A DNA stretch of 25,549 nucleotides from a virus: the IMG/VR virus record IMGVR_UViG_3300017764_000090, positions 1-25,549 of that record. The stretch is one strand, 5' to 3'. The position numbers and the translations under genes were made by a program. The notes beneath the pieces were generated by a model. The model was given only the letters and a program-made list of their open reading frames with translations, was not told the DNA's origin and made no database searches. Below are positions 8,635-16,583 of this stretch, piece by piece; position 1 is the stretch's first letter; each line of letters begins with the position of its first letter.

Positions 8635-10644
8635 TTAAGCCTGGAATACTACTTTAACACAAGGCTGATCAGTGCCCGAGGCAGCGAACATCTCATGGAA
8701 ACCAAGTGACTGAGTAGCAACGATCAGCTGACGCTGTCGAGCAATCTCATAGTCTTGCTCTACGGTTACACCGCGGAGTCGAGGAATCACATAGTTAGCA
8801 ACATTCACAGCATATGCAACACTGTTACCAGCAGATTCTGCTTCTACATGGTCTGTAAGAACTACGGGCGAGCCGTATACAGCACCAATGCTACCAGTGA
8901 TCTTGGTTGCAATATTTGAACCAACATCAGTGATGTCTGCAAACCCTGCATCTGCAATCAGATCGTAGTAACGGTTCATGCCTACGATATATACTACGTC
9001 TGCAGGGTCGAGACCATACTTACCCATTGAACGTCGAGCGCCAAGAAGCAGACCTGAAGTCAGGCTAGCCGCGTCAATGTCGTTACCTGTGGCACCAAGA
9101 GTAGCGCCGTCAAGGTCAAGCTCACCATAGTTAGAAGCTTGAGCTGCACCTTCCAAGCCAGTAATGGCAGGAGAAGATTCCCCAAGTACGACCATCTTAT
9201 CTACTGCTTTTGCGTGAGCACGTGCAACACCTTCAGTCAACATAGGAAGAAGATTTACAAGAACTTCTTCGTCAATGTGATTGTCCATGAAAGTGGTTGA
9301 AATCAATCGATGTGCTTGCATTACTGATTGTGTAACAGCATATGTACCTGCAGTGCCACCGGCAGCAGAAAGACCTGTACCAGCGCCTGAGTTAGCAGTA
9401 CCGCCTACACCCAGCTCACTCTCACCGCCAGTGTGGAAAACGGCAGTGCTAGTATCTTTTTGCAGGGGAAGAACCATAGATTGAGAGTTCATTTGAATCT
9501 CACGGAAAAGTTGAGCTACTTTGTACTGAAACTGTACTTCTTTCTCGATCTGAGTTGAAACAGTCAAGGAAAGCAAGTTATCCGTAGCGCCTGTAATAGC
9601 ACCCGTGGGGTAGCTAATACCTGCTTTTTGGAAGACATTTCGAGCATAGTTAGTGTCAAAACCTTTTTGCGTATAAACACCCAGCATATGAGCATACATG
9701 AGGTCTTTTGCATAAGCTTCCACATTTCCTGAATCACGATCAGAGAATACACGCTTAGACTCGCGCATTGCGTCAAGCTCTGACTGCTTCTCCTTAAGGA
9801 CTTCGGCGTGTTCTGCTACAATCTTATTCAGATCAGCATCCTTCTCTTGCATCTTGGCTTCCATATCAGACATGAGGCGATCAGCGCCGGATTCAACACC
9901 GACTTTGATTGCTGCCTGTACTTCTTCTTCCTGCTGAGCTTTAGCTTCAGCGGCTTTAGCCATTTCTTGTTGTTCTTGAACTACAGCTTGCTCAGCTGCG
10001 GCTTTTTCTTCGGCCTGACGAATTGCAATCTTAGCAGCAGTCTCTTCCGCTACCTTCTTAGCAAAAGCATCTAGGTCGATTTCGGGAGTTTTAGTTTCTT
10101 CCGACATTTCGTTCTCCATTGAAGAGGAATCTTCCTCGCTTTTAAAAGTTTTCTTGAAGTCCTCATAATCCTGCTCAGAATCGAAAGACTTCGCCAGAGA
10201 GAATGTAGCTGCTTGATTACAAGGTACCGATACCACTGATACCTCAAACAACTCAGCATCCTTTATTTTTAATCCGTCGGTTTCTTCAAGGTAATCAGCA
10301 TCCTTGACTTTGAAACCGACAGAAAACGCTCCAAGGATACCTTCTTTAACAAGTTGAGCAACAGAATCAGGAGCTGATTTTGAAATTTTTGCTTTCATTT
10401 CTAGTCCGTTTTCTGTAACTTTTAACCCAGTGGCTCGGCCAATGGGTTTGTTATAATCATGATTGAACAAAATAATTGGATTTTTCTCAAAATTACTTAG
10501 TCCGCCTTTTGTCCAGGCTTCGGGTACAATTGTATCTCCTGCCCGATCAAAGTCTTTTGTACTAGCCATTCCAGTAATGGTAACGCATCCGTCATCATCC
10601 TCGAGAGCTTTGAACGTAGAAGTTAGGTTAAAAATCTTATTCAT
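8635..10644 (-). CDS. Prohead protease - scaffold - major capsid protein fusion (HK97 type)
   Basis: A single 669-residue frame carries three functions. Residues 1-155 are an HK97-type S78 prohead protease: FDRAGDTIVPEAW, the His of LFNHDYNKPIG (about His62), the Ser of GAFSVGF (about Ser108) and ELFEVSVVSVPCN. Residues about 165-305 are Glu/Lys/Ala/Gln-rich and coiled-coil-like, as in a scaffolding delta domain. Residues about 310-669 are an HK97-fold capsid protein (VSTQIEKEVQFQYKVAQLF, MVLPLQKD, a mid-domain with GARRSMGKYGLDPADVVYIV, and VVLTDHV). Head maturation would release protease and scaffold by self-cleavage. The ATG overlaps the previous stop (ATGA) and is the natural start, as the protease domain begins at once. 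An internal ATG at 10119 might give separate scaffold-capsid. Confidence 0.93.
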   Translation of the reverse strand: MNKIFNLTSTFKALEDDDGCVTITGMASTKDFDRAGDTIVPEAWTKGGLSNFEKNPIILFNHDYNKPIGRATGLKVTENGLEMKAKISKSAPDSVAQLVKEGILGAFSVGFKVKDADYLEETDGLKIKDAELFEVSVVSVPCNQAATFSLAKSFDSEQDYEDFKKTFKSEEDSSSMENEMSEETKTPEIDLDAFAKKVAEETAAKIAIRQAEEKAAAEQAVVQEQQEMAKAAEAKAQQEEEVQAAIKVGVESGADRLMSDMEAKMQEKDADLNKIVAEHAEVLKEKQSELDAMRESKRVFSDRDSGNVEAYAKDLMYAHMLGVYTQKGFDTNYARNVFQKAGISYPTGAITGATDNLLSLTVSTQIEKEVQFQYKVAQLFREIQMNSQSMVLPLQKDTSTAVFHTGGESELGVGGTANSGAGTGLSAAGGTAGTYAVTQSVMQAHRLISTTFMDNHIDEEVLVNLLPMLTEGVARAHAKAVDKMVVLGESSPAITGLEGAAQASNYGELDLDGATLGATGNDIDAASLTSGLLLGARRSMGKYGLDPADVVYIVGMNRYYDLIADAGFADITDVGSNIATKITGSIGAVYGSPVVLTDHVEAESAGNSVAYAVNVANYVIPRLRGVTVEQDYEIARQRQLIVATQSLGFHEMFAASGTDQPCVKVVFQA

Positions 10645-10961
10645 TTATCTTTACTCTTTACTTCTGCTTTAGGTGCAGCTTGGCTCAGTTTTTCCAAAGG
10701 ATCAGCTTTAGGTGCTGCTTTAGGTGCTGCTTTAGGTGTCGGAGCCGGCTTTTTCTTAAAAATTTCTGGAGCAGCCTGTACAACAGAGAGTACTGCTGTT
10801 TTCCAATTATAATAAGATTTTTGAATCTCTATTGGAAGAACAGGCCTATCAACAATACCACAGTAACTTTTGTAGTCAATGTCACGTGGTAGTTCCCAAT
10901 CTCTAAATTGGGGGACTAATTTAGCAGTAACTTGACGTCGCATTCTATTTCTGGATGCCAT
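10641..10961 (-). CDS. Small protein with Pro-Lys-Ala repeats, between portal and capsid fusion
   Basis: A 106-residue protein, basic at the N-terminus (MASRNRMRRQVTAKLVPQF). Its central part has DIDYKSYCGIVDRPVLPI and a helix YYNWKTAVLSVVQAA. The low-complexity C-terminus is built from APKAAPKAAPKA units, encoded by a 12-base direct repeat. It starts one base into the portal stop and ends in an ATGA overlap with the capsid fusion, so it is translationally coupled to both. I do not recognise a family. Its position suggests a head-assembly or portal-associated role. Confidence 0.7.
   Translation of the reverse strand: MASRNRMRRQVTAKLVPQFRDWELPRDIDYKSYCGIVDRPVLPIEIQKSYYNWKTAVLSVVQAAPEIFKKKPAPTPKAAPKAAPKADPLEKLSQAAPKAEVKSKDK
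10705..10737. repeat. 12-base direct repeat coding Pro-Lys-Ala units
   Basis: The plus-strand unit GCTTTAGGTGCT recurs in register about three times. It encodes the APKAAPKAAPKA tract of the 106-residue protein. It is the kind of repeat that can expand or contract by slippage. Confidence 0.7.
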
Positions 10962-12163
10962 TAATCTTCCTCTTGCTCTACTGGTCGACCGCCTTGTGCG
11001 GGGTCAACCGCGCTGCCTGCAATATTCGCAGGGATTCTAATTTCATCTGCATCGGGCAGCTCATCAAAATTCATAGCTGTACGTGCTTCGTTTGGCGTAA
11101 TGATTCCTGCATTTACAAGAGAAGTATAAAAAGTTGCTTGATCTCGTAGCTCAGGCTGCAGTGCAGGAATGTTTGTAATATCTTCGTTAATTACAAATCC
11201 AAAGAATCTGGAGTATGCTGCATTTACTTTTCTTACAATGGGTAAAACAGTTTCTAAATAGTACATTCGCATATTTGGTCGAATGTTTGCATTGTTTCCA
11301 GAATCTAACATTATTGGGGGAACTCCAAGAGCTTTCAAAATAATTTTTTCGTTTTCTTCAATTGCTGCTTGAAAGTCAAGTTCCTTGAAATTTATATTTG
11401 AAATTTCGTCTACTTCTAGTCCACCATCTAGAATAAGGGGTCTCCTACCTCCTGCGTCCGGTCTATACCGTAAAGACCAAGATTGAATCATTCTTTCTTT
11501 GATTTTTTCTGAGAGGGTATTTGGGGACTTTAGTACAAGCCCGGGAACTGCCCCATTCTTAAAGAAGTTATCTTGAAAATCTCTCATGCTTCTCATGAGA
11601 TTCATTGTTCGAAGTGCCGGCTTTAGTCTGGACACTCCTCTATAAATGGAGTAAAATGAATTGTCTTTTATGTGAATAATCTCATTAGGAGAAAAACGCT
11701 CTTCTGAAGCTTCGAATTTATAGTGATCCACATAAGTTGTTTTGCTTGCATGAATTGACATTTTACTTGCAGGCATATGGTACACATGGGCACCATCAAA
11801 ATATATAAAAATGTTTCCATCTAGGATGTAGTCTGTGAATAAGTTTCGTCTAAAAGAAGAAATATCCTGAAAAGGATTTGGCTCTCTATTAAGTAAAATT
11901 GAAACTTTGCTAGCTTTAGTGCCTTTTACGATTCCAGGATAGCTACCTAGAGGTTGAACGATTGTGTCTATTTCTGCACAATCATCCACAATTAAATTTA
12001 CGCCTCTGTTTACAATTTCGAGCTCTTCGTAGGCTCTCTCATAATTAAAAGTAAACTCGCGTGAGCGTTCAGAAGTTTTGTCGTAGTATGGCTGAATTGG
12101 ATTTAGTTTTTCTTCTAAATCTTCATCCTTCTTTCCGCTAAAAATGTTATTATACCATGCCAT
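10961..12163 (-). CDS. Portal protein
   Basis: A 400-residue HK97-type portal. Seen features: an N-terminal YERAYEELEIVNRGVNLIVDDCAEI helix, LLNREPNPFQDISSFRRNLFTDYILDGNIFIYF, EIIHIKDNSFYSIYRGVSRLKPA, MRSMRDFQDNFFKNGAVPG, and the diagnostic KALGVPPIMLDSGNNANI loop followed by the long helix MYYLETVLPIVRKV. The C-terminus is NEARTAMNFDELPDADEI, as in many portals. The dodecameric portal is the DNA entry channel and the docking site for terminase. The start at 12163 overlaps the HNH gene by 14 bases, consistent with a packaging operon. Confidence 0.94.
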   Translation of the reverse strand: MAWYNNIFSGKKDEDLEEKLNPIQPYYDKTSERSREFTFNYERAYEELEIVNRGVNLIVDDCAEIDTIVQPLGSYPGIVKGTKASKVSILLNREPNPFQDISSFRRNLFTDYILDGNIFIYFDGAHVYHMPASKMSIHASKTTYVDHYKFEASEERFSPNEIIHIKDNSFYSIYRGVSRLKPALRTMNLMRSMRDFQDNFFKNGAVPGLVLKSPNTLSEKIKERMIQSWSLRYRPDAGGRRPLILDGGLEVDEISNINFKELDFQAAIEENEKIILKALGVPPIMLDSGNNANIRPNMRMYYLETVLPIVRKVNAAYSRFFGFVINEDITNIPALQPELRDQATFYTSLVNAGIITPNEARTAMNFDELPDADEIRIPANIAGSAVDPAQGGRPVEQEED

Positions 12164-12533
12164 GCTTTTCTCTTTGAATGTCTACCCAGCGCATTTGTTT
12201 TGTCGCTGTTCCTAGTCCGGGATTTCTTCCGTAAACTTTATGTAATTCCATGTGGTGTGCATGACAGATAGTAACGGTATGGTCATAGAGTTCTGCCCAG
12301 TTATCTTCTATAAATTCATCTCTCCAAATGACAATATACTCATTAGTATAATGTTCTGGACGTTCTTTTGTTTTTACTTTTAGCCACTGTCTAAGTAGGG
12401 GAGCTAAAGAATAAAAATGATGAAAATCTAACTGAGAGTCCGTTCCGCAGATGTAACATTCACTTTCTTTTTCGTATTTTGATTTTGCTCGATCCCTTAT
12501 GTATTTCACTGGATCTCTTTTGAGCTTTTTCAT
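12150..12533 (-). CDS. HNH endonuclease
   Basis: About 127 residues from the ATG at 12533 (MKKLKRDPVKYIRDRAKSKY). A first zinc knuckle CYICG, then LDFHHFY (the catalytic His region), and a second metal/HNH segment TVTICHAHHMELHKVYG are visible. HNH proteins beside terminase and portal are known in many HK97-type phages, where they act with TerL in cos cleavage or packaging. The frame extends to a TTG at 12569, but that stretch is an almost perfect promoter. The ATG at 12533 lies 7 bases after its -10 box, so the mRNA is probably leaderless. If the upstream TTG or the ATG at 12542 were used, the protein would gain 12 or 3 residues. Confidence 0.85.
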   Translation of the reverse strand: MKKLKRDPVKYIRDRAKSKYEKESECYICGTDSQLDFHHFYSLAPLLRQWLKVKTKERPEHYTNEYIVIWRDEFIEDNWAELYDHTVTICHAHHMELHKVYGRNPGLGTATKQMRWVDIQREKHGMV

Positions 12534-12540
12534 ACTTTGC

Positions 12541-12569
12541 ATTATAGCCTCTGTAAGATAAATTGTCAA
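12541..12569 (-). promoter_or_regulatory. Consensus promoter for HNH/portal, giving a leaderless start
   Basis: TTGACA (12569-12564) and TATAAT (12546-12541) on the minus strand have a 17-base spacer. The ATG at 12533 begins 7 bases after the -10 box, where transcription would be expected to start. A second ATG overlaps the -10 itself and would not be transcribed. The promoter feeds HNH, portal, the small repeat protein and capsid. Confidence 0.85.
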
Positions 12570-12591
12570 ACATTATTTTTCTGAGGTATTA

Positions 12592-13896
12592 CTAAAAGCC
12601 GGTCTGCGATGTCTCAAATGAATACAGTGCGTATCGCAAAGCGTCAGCCATGTGAGATGCCATATTATGCCTGGGTTTCTCCCTAGCTAAATTTGGATTT
12701 GAGTCCCATTGATACTGATCAAGGCAAGAAAGTACTTGATCGGATCGTTGATCGACTAGTAGCTTATCGTTATCAACTATAGCGGCTACGTGTGCGATTC
12801 CGTCTAAAACTGACTTCTTTGCATTTATAGTAGAAATATCGTAATTCTGTGCAAAGTCAAATCGAGTTTGTTGTGCGGCGGAATCTATATAAATATAATC
12901 AATTTCCCACTTATCTATCATTTCTTGTATTTTAGCGGCATGTTGTTCCGTTGTTTTTTCAGCATCCATGTACTCATCAAGTACATAGTACACTTGCTCA
13001 TCCCAGTCATACGCAATTACACAAAAAGCAGTAGGGTCTCGATAACCTACATCAAGCCCTGCAAATACATCCATACCGCTGATATCCAACGCTTCGTTAT
13101 TAGCTATACATATTTCGTGGTTGAAGTTCCAAATCTGACCTTCGTAAGTATTAAAGTCTGCTTCATACTCTTGTCTGAATTCAGCATCTGACATACTTTT
13201 TCTTGCTTCGGCAATATCAGTCTCGGACATTCGTGGGTTGTCTATATAAGTTGCACGAATTGAGCACCACTCGGAAAATTCATCGTTAAATCCTCTATCA
13301 AAAAACTCTGCAAACCAGTTGTTCCTGCCGCGAGGCGTCGAGATAAAGATAGCTTTTGAGTTATCCTTATCAAGAGTAGGTCGAAGTGCTACGTTAAATG
13401 CGTCACGCCCGTCTGCCAACGCCGCTTCGTCAAAGATAATTAAATCGTAGCTTCTACCTACACAGGAATCAACTTGGTTTACTGAGCCCATTCTTACTGT
13501 CGATCCATTACTCAGTTCGATAACTTTATCCTTTGCGTTATCTTTTACAACTTCCAAGTCAAAATGTTTTATTAAGTTCCTTTGAAGATCAAAAGAAATC
13601 TGAGACAACGCATAGTTAGGAGACATTATAAGAATGTTTGAATTCGGAACTAGGGAGACTAGTTGGCCGATAATGTTTGCAATATAGGTTTTACCCTGTC
13701 GACGTGATACTGCCGCGCAAACGAAGCGATACTTATTATTATTTATCGCATTGATGATTGCTACCTGGGACGGTAGTGGAGTTATGCCGAGCAGCTCTAA
13801 ATAGGGCTCTACTGGCAGCTTGAGGAAGCGTGTCTCAGATTGTAAATCGAGCAGAGATTCCCATACTATATCGGCTCTGCTTATTTGTACTGTCAT
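12592..13896 (-). CDS. Terminase large subunit
   Basis: A 434-residue packaging motor. The ATPase domain has Walker A VSRRQGKT (residues 63-70), Walker B DLIIFDEAA (151-159) and the coupling motif FISTPRG (184-190). The RNase H-like nuclease domain has Asp282 in AGLDVGYRDPT, Asp338 in YIYIDSAAQ and the late MASHMADALRYA. It powers DNA translocation into the prohead and cuts concatemers. It starts just after the lipoprotein gene, with weak AGAG spacing before the ATG. The small subunit lies about 4.6 kb upstream, an unusual separation. Confidence 0.96.
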   Translation of the reverse strand: MTVQISRADIVWESLLDLQSETRFLKLPVEPYLELLGITPLPSQVAIINAINNNKYRFVCAAVSRRQGKTYIANIIGQLVSLVPNSNILIMSPNYALSQISFDLQRNLIKHFDLEVVKDNAKDKVIELSNGSTVRMGSVNQVDSCVGRSYDLIIFDEAALADGRDAFNVALRPTLDKDNSKAIFISTPRGRNNWFAEFFDRGFNDEFSEWCSIRATYIDNPRMSETDIAEARKSMSDAEFRQEYEADFNTYEGQIWNFNHEICIANNEALDISGMDVFAGLDVGYRDPTAFCVIAYDWDEQVYYVLDEYMDAEKTTEQHAAKIQEMIDKWEIDYIYIDSAAQQTRFDFAQNYDISTINAKKSVLDGIAHVAAIVDNDKLLVDQRSDQVLSCLDQYQWDSNPNLAREKPRHNMASHMADALRYALYSFETSQTGF

Positions 13897-13899
13897 AAT

Positions 13900-14271
13900 T
13901 TACTGCTCTACTTTTGTTGCATCTCGATAGTAGATAATTATTTCTTTTTGTTGGCGTATATACCTACGAAGTTCTTGTAAGTTAAACGCCATATTTTCAT
14001 AGTCTTGGGGCGTCATTCCAAATATAACAAATGTTCCACCCTGCATTTTTGAGATTTTTGCAATCTGTTCTTCAAGATTTTTTTCTGTCACTACAAAAAA
14101 TTCTACATCTTGCAAATCTATTTTTTTAGGGAGTTGAGGCTGATAGATCTCCAGTGTTTTATATTCAGTTACAGTTTTTATAACTGGCTCCGGGGTTGGC
14201 AAAGGGTCACTTTTCATAAAAGAACAACCAGATAAAAATACTATAATTAAAAAACTAGTTGCTGTCCGCAT
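13900..14271 (-). CDS. Putative outer-membrane spanin lipoprotein (Rz1-like)
   Basis: About 123 residues from the ATG at 14271, preferred because AGAGGT lies 5-6 bases upstream; a GTG at 14286 is the alternative. The N-terminus is a lipoprotein signal: MRTATSFLIIVFLSGCSF, lipobox LSGC with the Cys at residue 16. A Pro-rich stretch PLPTPEPVIKTV follows, then a folded or helical region ending LQELRRYIRQQKEIIIYYRDAT. It overlaps the coiled-coil membrane protein upstream by 17 bases. That arrangement matches an i-spanin/o-spanin pair that fuses inner and outer membranes at lysis. It is longer than classical Rz1, so the function remains an inference. Confidence 0.6.
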   Translation of the reverse strand: MRTATSFLIIVFLSGCSFMKSDPLPTPEPVIKTVTEYKTLEIYQPQLPKKIDLQDVEFFVVTEKNLEEQIAKISKMQGGTFVIFGMTPQDYENMAFNLQELRRYIRQQKEIIIYYRDATKVEQ

Positions 14272-14677
14272 TTTCCACCTCTTCACTGTCTTTTTCTATC
14301 TGTTCAAACACTTTTTTCGTGCCGTTGTTGATTCGAGGCTCGATAAGCCCGGGCTTTACTCGTGCTAACTTAGTAAGGTCATGCCTCTTGAAAATAGATA
14401 AGTAGTCATCCATTTCTGCTTGCATTGTAGTATTTGCTTCAGTAAGTTTTCCAACGGCTTCTAGTTGTACTTTTAAATTATTTTCTGCTTGTTCTCTTGA
14501 AGCGGTTTCTGTTTCCAGGGCTGTTTCTAGCTTTGATGTATTTTCTTTTAAGATTACATTATTTGCTTCAAGCTGTGCGATTGTTGCTTCTGCTTTACTT
14601 ACAGTTGTAGTATGGTATGCGTATGCACCTCCGGCTACAACTAGTATAAGGGGCATGGCTTTTATTAGTCCTAACAT
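14255..14677 (-). CDS. Putative inner-membrane spanin (Rz-like)
   Basis: A 140-residue protein with one N-terminal membrane segment (MLGLIKAMPLILVVAGGAYAY). A long Glu/Ala/Leu/Thr-rich coiled coil follows (about residues 28-95, e.g. AQLEANNVILKENTSKLETA), then a C-terminal charged domain. This topology is that of Rz-type i-spanins, which link the inner membrane to the outer-membrane lipoprotein made from the overlapping next gene. The start is coupled to the preceding stop (TAATG). Confidence 0.65.
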   Translation of the reverse strand: MLGLIKAMPLILVVAGGAYAYHTTTVSKAEATIAQLEANNVILKENTSKLETALETETASREQAENNLKVQLEAVGKLTEANTTMQAEMDDYLSIFKRHDLTKLARVKPGLIEPRINNGTKKVFEQIEKDSEEVENADSN

Positions 14678-14976
14678 TAGTATATCTTCCTTAAGTCATA
14701 TCCTACAGGAGCTACAACTTTAATTTCATGTTTTACGCCAAGCAAATCTACAAAAATAATATGAGTTGTACTAATCTTTATCAATTGCTTTGCTCGATAA
14801 GTTTTAGGAGATCCACTTTCTATTCTTGAGCCATCCTCTAAAAAATGTGTATCTCCGGGAAAGAATATTGTTAGCTCCCATTCTTCTCGAATAAGAGTAC
14901 GCCACCAGTGTTTAATTTTTGGCCAGATGCCAACAGTTACTAATTCTTCTTCTTGTTTTTGTTCAATCTTAGTCAT
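14677..14976 (-). CDS. Small protein of unknown function in the lysis region
   Basis: About 99 residues starting MTKIEQKQEEELVTVGIWP. The ATG at 14976 has AGGA 4-5 bases upstream and overlaps the previous stop by 8 bases; a start at 15009 would lie deep in the upstream gene. It has a Trp-rich helix (IKHWWRTLIREEWELTIFF) and then beta strands (THIIFVDLLGVKHEIKVVAP). I see no clear membrane span or known motif. The neighbours are DUF1353-like and spanin-like, so an envelope or lysis role is plausible but unproven. Confidence 0.65.
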   Translation of the reverse strand: MTKIEQKQEEELVTVGIWPKIKHWWRTLIREEWELTIFFPGDTHFLEDGSRIESGSPKTYRAKQLIKISTTHIIFVDLLGVKHEIKVVAPVGYDLRKIY

Positions 14977-15526
14977 TTTTCCTATGCCTATTCCAAGCAA
15001 CGAATCCAAATAATCGTAAAGACCAGAAAGCTAAGTAATTTAACACTTTAAATCCATTCTGTTCTATACAAATATCTCGAAAAATTATATCCATCTCTTT
15101 TTGTGTTTTAGGTACTTCGCCTTTTTCACACTTTACCAGCTCAGCGTACTTGTACCCATAATCGTGAACAAGACCACCCATAAGCAAGACTCCAACGGGC
15201 GAAAGCCACATTGCAAGAAACTTAGGTACTGATGCACCATCAAACTCAAAGCCTTTCTCAATAACATACTCTTCTCCATCTAGAAAATAATACCAATCTT
15301 CTATTAGCTGCCAGCGTCGAGTTCCAGTAAGCCATAGCCAAATTGCTTTCCAAAACCCTTTATCTGCTGTGCAAATTTTTATAGGTTTTAACATGGGCAT
15401 CTCTACATACTCGAAACCAATACGGTCTTCCCCTTGCCCATCAAATATGTTAATAACAAAAGCTATTAAAATAATGGCAGCCACAACTACTGGCTGCCAG
15501 AATGTTACCATTAGATCAAGAATCAC
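14969..15526 (-). CDS. DUF1353-like membrane-anchored protein
   Basis: A 185-residue protein with an N-terminal membrane segment (VTFWQPVVVAAIILIAFVINIF). Its domain contains YVIEKGFEFDGASVPKFLAM and GGLVHDYGYKYAE, the FDGASVP...HDY signature I associate with DUF1353, a family found in many phages with no settled function. The end is Trp/Arg-rich (FWSLRLFGFVAWNRHR). The GTG start at 15526 is supported by GGAG 6 bases upstream and a GTGA overlap with the holin-like gene stop. It probably belongs to the lysis or entry set. Confidence 0.7.
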   Translation of the reverse strand: MILDLMVTFWQPVVVAAIILIAFVINIFDGQGEDRIGFEYVEMPMLKPIKICTADKGFWKAIWLWLTGTRRWQLIEDWYYFLDGEEYVIEKGFEFDGASVPKFLAMWLSPVGVLLMGGLVHDYGYKYAELVKCEKGEVPKTQKEMDIIFRDICIEQNGFKVLNYLAFWSLRLFGFVAWNRHRKND

Positions 15527-15858
15527 TTTTTACTCCAAGCAGTAGCTCCGAAGAATGCTGCAACAAGACCCGCTACAGCCACAAAATAGGTCGGGGCCAT
15601 GTCTCCAAGGACATCAGCGGCATGCTCATATCCAGCAACTTGAGCACCAACAACAGCGAAAGGATATACCAACATGCCAAGCAAAGCAAACCAAGCCATG
15701 TTTCTTTGGGCGTCTCGCATTGCATCGGCATCTTCTAGCTCCCTTCGTCGAAACTCTAGTTCCATTTCGTATTCTTCTTTGGACAAATGACCATCACCAT
15801 TGATGTCCATTCTTTTAACAACTTCTTTATCCGCTGTTACTACTTCTTCATCTGCCAT
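15523..15858 (-). CDS. EF-hand-containing holin-like membrane protein
   Basis: A 111-residue protein. Residues 18-29 are a textbook EF-hand loop DINGDGHLSKEE (Asp, Asn, Asp, backbone, Ser, Glu ligands). A charged helix (ELEFRRRELEDADAMRDAQRN) follows, then two membrane segments (MAWFALLGMLVYPFAVVGAQV and APTYFVAVAGLVAAFFGATAW). Size, two spans and closeness to spanin-like genes point to a holin or pore-forming protein. The EF-hand suggests that calcium binding could influence it. The ATG at 15858 has AGAGAT at good spacing. Confidence 0.7.
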   Translation of the reverse strand: MADEEVVTADKEVVKRMDINGDGHLSKEEYEMELEFRRRELEDADAMRDAQRNMAWFALLGMLVYPFAVVGAQVAGYEHAADVLGDMAPTYFVAVAGLVAAFFGATAWSKK

Positions 15859-15867
15859 GGTATATCT

Positions 15868-16269
15868 CTATGGAGAGCAGACACTCCCCTCTTCGGATGA
15901 GTCGAAATTAGTATCTCCACATCCATATTTTCCATCATTATCAGTATCGCAGTACCGTTGCCATGTAATCATGTCAAATGTAAGTCCTTCGCTCCAAGGA
16001 ACGTAGGCTTTACACCATTCATGAGACCCAGGTTGAAAAGGATCTTGTGGTTCTGGTACGTAGTCTCTAGATGTCCAAGGCTTTTGTACACGAAAAAACG
16101 TGTCCTTGTTTTTCATTAGTTGTCTTTTAAACAACGAACTATTAGTATTACTGATATAGATTTCTTGCCCTTCCTTGAGCGTGTACGTTGACCCATCATC
16201 GTAGTTGATAACGGTTTCTGCTGCTACACTTGTTGAAACAATAGCTAGCAGAGCTAAAAAATATTTCAT
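15868..16269 (-). CDS. Secreted small protein with Asp-rich Cys loop
   Basis: 133 residues from the ATG at 16269, supported by AGGAG 6 bases upstream. A Sec signal peptide is seen at MKYFLALLAIVSTSVAAET, cleavage expected after AAA/VAA. The mature part has a beta-like DDGSTYTLKEGQEIYI segment and several Trp. The Cys/Asp-rich C-terminus has CDTDNDGKYGCGDTNFDSS, which resembles a calcium-binding DxDxDG loop closed by cysteines. It would act in the periplasm or envelope. It sits next to the EF-hand holin-like gene. Function is unknown. Confidence 0.7.
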   Translation of the reverse strand: MKYFLALLAIVSTSVAAETVINYDDGSTYTLKEGQEIYISNTNSSLFKRQLMKNKDTFFRVQKPWTSRDYVPEPQDPFQPGSHEWCKAYVPWSEGLTFDMITWQRYCDTDNDGKYGCGDTNFDSSEEGSVCSP

Positions 16270-16277
16270 AGTATCTC

Positions 16278-16583
16278 CTACCATTTAACTTTATCGGCCC
16301 AGTAAGCTGCGCTCATCTTGCCTCGAGCAATATTCTTACGGTGCCGGGCTTTAAAAGAAGCGCGTTTTTTCTTCGTGCGCTCGCTTTCCCCTTTTTTTGG
16401 CTTCCCTGCAGTTTTTGCTCCTTGCTGACCAAAACGAATAGTTTTGATCTTAGCTCCTACTTTTGCCACAACAATATGTGACTTTTTCGGATGACCTGGA
16501 GTACGCTTAGGCTTATTATACCCTGACACTCCCGCTCTTTTTAATCTTGAGTCTTTCTTTTTACCTCTTCTTTTTACGGCCAC
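16278..16583 (-). CDS. Small very basic protein A (MAVKRR type)
   Basis: A 101-residue Lys/Arg/Gly-rich protein starting at a GTG. The body reads GVSGYNKPKRTPGHPKKSHI, a strand IVVAKVGAKIKTIRFGQQGA, then RASFKARHRKNIARGKMSAAYWADKVKW. This pattern, ending in AAYWADKVKW, recurs in marine phage proteins that I recall as a DUF6321-type family (from memory, not verified). Charge suggests nucleic-acid binding, perhaps a packaged or capsid-interior protein. It overlaps the previous gene by 23 bases. Its N-terminus resembles that of the protein ending at 16963. Confidence 0.75.
   Translation of the reverse strand: MAVKRRGKKKDSRLKRAGVSGYNKPKRTPGHPKKSHIVVAKVGAKIKTIRFGQQGAKTAGKPKKGESERTKKKRASFKARHRKNIARGKMSAAYWADKVKW

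Noticed and set aside
10071-10259. Frame overlapping the protease-scaffold junction
   Set aside because: It lies wholly inside the capsid fusion in another frame; no ribosome-binding site or coherent protein features.
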